Below are positions 63,007 to 64,000 of a DNA stretch of 64,000 nucleotides, piece by piece. The translations under genes and the position numbers were made by a program. The stretch's first letter is position 1; every line of letters starts with the position of its first letter. The stretch is taken from positions 1 through 64,000 of the forward strand of contig NZ_QMEW01000018.1 of assembly GCF_003284965.1 (NCBI RefSeq). Direction: 5' to 3'. The notes below the pieces were generated by a model, which was not told where the DNA came from, did not search any database, and was given only the letters and a program-made list of their open reading frames with translations. This DNA is from Mycolicibacterium sp. GF69 (lineage in GTDB: Bacteria > Actinomycetota > Actinomycetes > Mycobacteriales > Mycobacteriaceae).

Positions 63007-64000
63007 TCAGCGAGCGCCGCGAACCAACCGACCGGGACGCGCTCCCGTGTCCACACTGTCGCGACGGGTGACTACGCCGCTGACCACCGTCGCGCTGTAA
63101 CCGGAGGCGCCCTGAACAAGGCGCTGACCGCCGGCTGGCAGGTCGTAGGCCATCCGCGCGGGGTGCAATCTCAGCGCCTCCATGTCGATGACGTTGATAT
63201 CGGCCTTCTTGCCGGTTTGGATGACACCACGATCGGTGAGGCCGAACAGCTGCGCGGTGTCGTGAGACTGCTTGCGCACCAAGTACTCCAGCGGCAGCTT
63301 GTCCCCACGGTGGCGGTCGCGTGCCCAGTGCGTCAGCAGGAACGTCGGATAAGACGCGTCGCAGATCATCCCGCAGTGCGCCCCGCCGTCGGACAGCCCG
63401 ACCACCCCCGCCGGATGCAGCAGCATCTCCCGGATCGCGTCATGGTTGCCGTAGAAGTAGTTGTAAAACGGCAGCATCAACATCGCCGTCGCGTCGTCTT
63501 CGAGCATCAGGTCGTACAGCGTGGACAGCGGATCTTCTCCGCGCTCGCTGGCGATCTTCTCCACGCTGCGTTCGACGCTCGGCTCGTAGTCGGGTGGATC
63601 ACCCAGCGAGTAGATGCGGCCGAGCGAGTACTGCACGAGCGCGAACATGTTGTCGAACAGTTTGTTCGGATCCGGCGGCAGGTCCGCCTCGGCGAGGATC
63701 GCGGCTTTGACCGCAGGCTCGGCCAGCCGCGCCGCCAACTCCTCGCGGCTACATTCGGCCTTCAGCGTTCGGAAGGTCGGCCGGTGCGTGAACGCGTGAT
63801 GCCCCGGGAAGCCGAACAGCATCCCGAACGGGCGTGGGGCGATCTGTGGATACAGCTGGCTGCCCGCGGCGTGCGCCTCCGCCGAGATGTCGAGTTGTTC
63901 GCGCCAGAGGTCGGGTGCGGCGTCGACCTGGATCATGCCGAACGAAATCGGGCGATCGATCTCCGCGGCGAGGCGCCTCATCCACTCCAGTTCCTTCTTG
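63007..64000 (-). CDS. Amidohydrolase, D-aminoacylase-like, 5' end beyond window
   Basis: The visible 331 residues run to the window end and are open there (reads KKELEWMRRLAAEIDRP). It is the C-terminal part of an N-acyl-D-amino-acid deacylase-type metal hydrolase: VVGLSDGGAHCGMICDASYP with the metal Asp, FLLTHWARDR, ALVQYSLGRIY, and the C-terminal QTGKKADINVIDMEALR followed by SGYSATVVSGVVTRR that closes the beta-sandwich. Acts on an unknown amide or imide. Metal His residues of the N-terminal half are outside the window. Confidence 0.88.
   Translation of the reverse strand, partial: KKELEWMRRLAAEIDRPISFGMIQVDAAPDLWREQLDISAEAHAAGSQLYPQIAPRPFGMLFGFPGHHAFTHRPTFRTLKAECSREELAARLAEPAVKAAILAEADLPPDPNKLFDNMFALVQYSLGRIYSLGDPPDYEPSVERSVEKIASERGEDPLSTLYDLMLEDDATAMLMLPFYNYFYGNHDAIREMLLHPAGVVGLSDGGAHCGMICDASYPTFLLTHWARDRHRGDKLPLEYLVRKQSHDTAQLFGLTDRGVIQTGKKADINVIDMEALRLHPARMAYDLPAGGQRLVQGASGYSATVVSGVVTRRDSVDTGARPGRLVRGAR

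Overview
The window looks like a rapidly growing Mycobacterium/Mycolicibacterium chromosome. It is GC-rich and carries mycobacterial hallmarks: a second mycobactin locus (mbtL-M-N and mbtK with IdeR-type iron boxes), an MmpL transporter, paired crcB genes next to a phosphoglucomutase, an LdtMt2-like L,D-transpeptidase, a SigF-type sigma factor with a SigF-type promoter, and a DUF4185 secreted protein.

Positions 1 to about 27.75 kb are accessory DNA. They end at a tRNA-Ala(GGC) gene, and a tyrosine integrase, a small excisionase and a very large MobF relaxase (TraA type) lie just inside that end. No second copy of the tRNA 3' end was seen by eye, so the element probably continues left of the window. 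Its cargo is mainly copper/metal handling: a sensor kinase (cut by the left edge), a DUF305 lipoprotein, an extra L,D-transpeptidase, a beta-propeller lipoprotein, a CsoR-type operator driving copZ / His-rich exported protein / copA, an Ibp1-like secreted protein, and an LpqS-like / PLP-enzyme / His-rich exported protein operon. An FAD monooxygenase with a divergent TetR regulator and a methyltransferase sit in the middle. IS21 (istB) and IS3 (orfB) wreckage and about 1.6 kb without a recognisable gene show that the region is a patchwork.

From 27.8 kb to the right end the DNA is gene-dense and mostly chromosomal in character. In order: MFS exporter, pgm, two crcB genes; iron-controlled mbtL-mbtM-mbtN and mbtK; a proteasome-like Ntn hydrolase; DUF488; a TetR/SRPBCC pair with a palindromic operator; a DedA-type membrane protein; a five-gene overlapping operon (Rieske oxygenase alpha subunit, 107-aa unknown protein, TauD-like dioxygenase, F420/LLM oxidoreductase, carboxymuconolactone decarboxylase-like protein) with a divergent LysR regulator and a perfect 17-bp operator; a Crp/Fnr regulator behind 19-nt tandem repeats; a SigF paralogue; a DUF35/thiolase pair; an esterase; an APC permease; and a DUF4185 protein.

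At 51.9-57.6 kb there is a partner-switching signalling locus: PAS-ANTAR, STAS, a 1388-residue hybrid protein (PAS, GAF-like, histidine kinase, receiver, PAS, GAF-like, SpoIIE phosphatase, RsbW-like kinase), and a second STAS. It may set the activity of a SigF-family sigma factor. The right end holds an MmpL transporter, an iron-boxed exported Gly/Thr/Ser-rich repeat protein whose signal peptide and body are split by a frameshift at a C6 tract, and the 3' part of an amidohydrolase.
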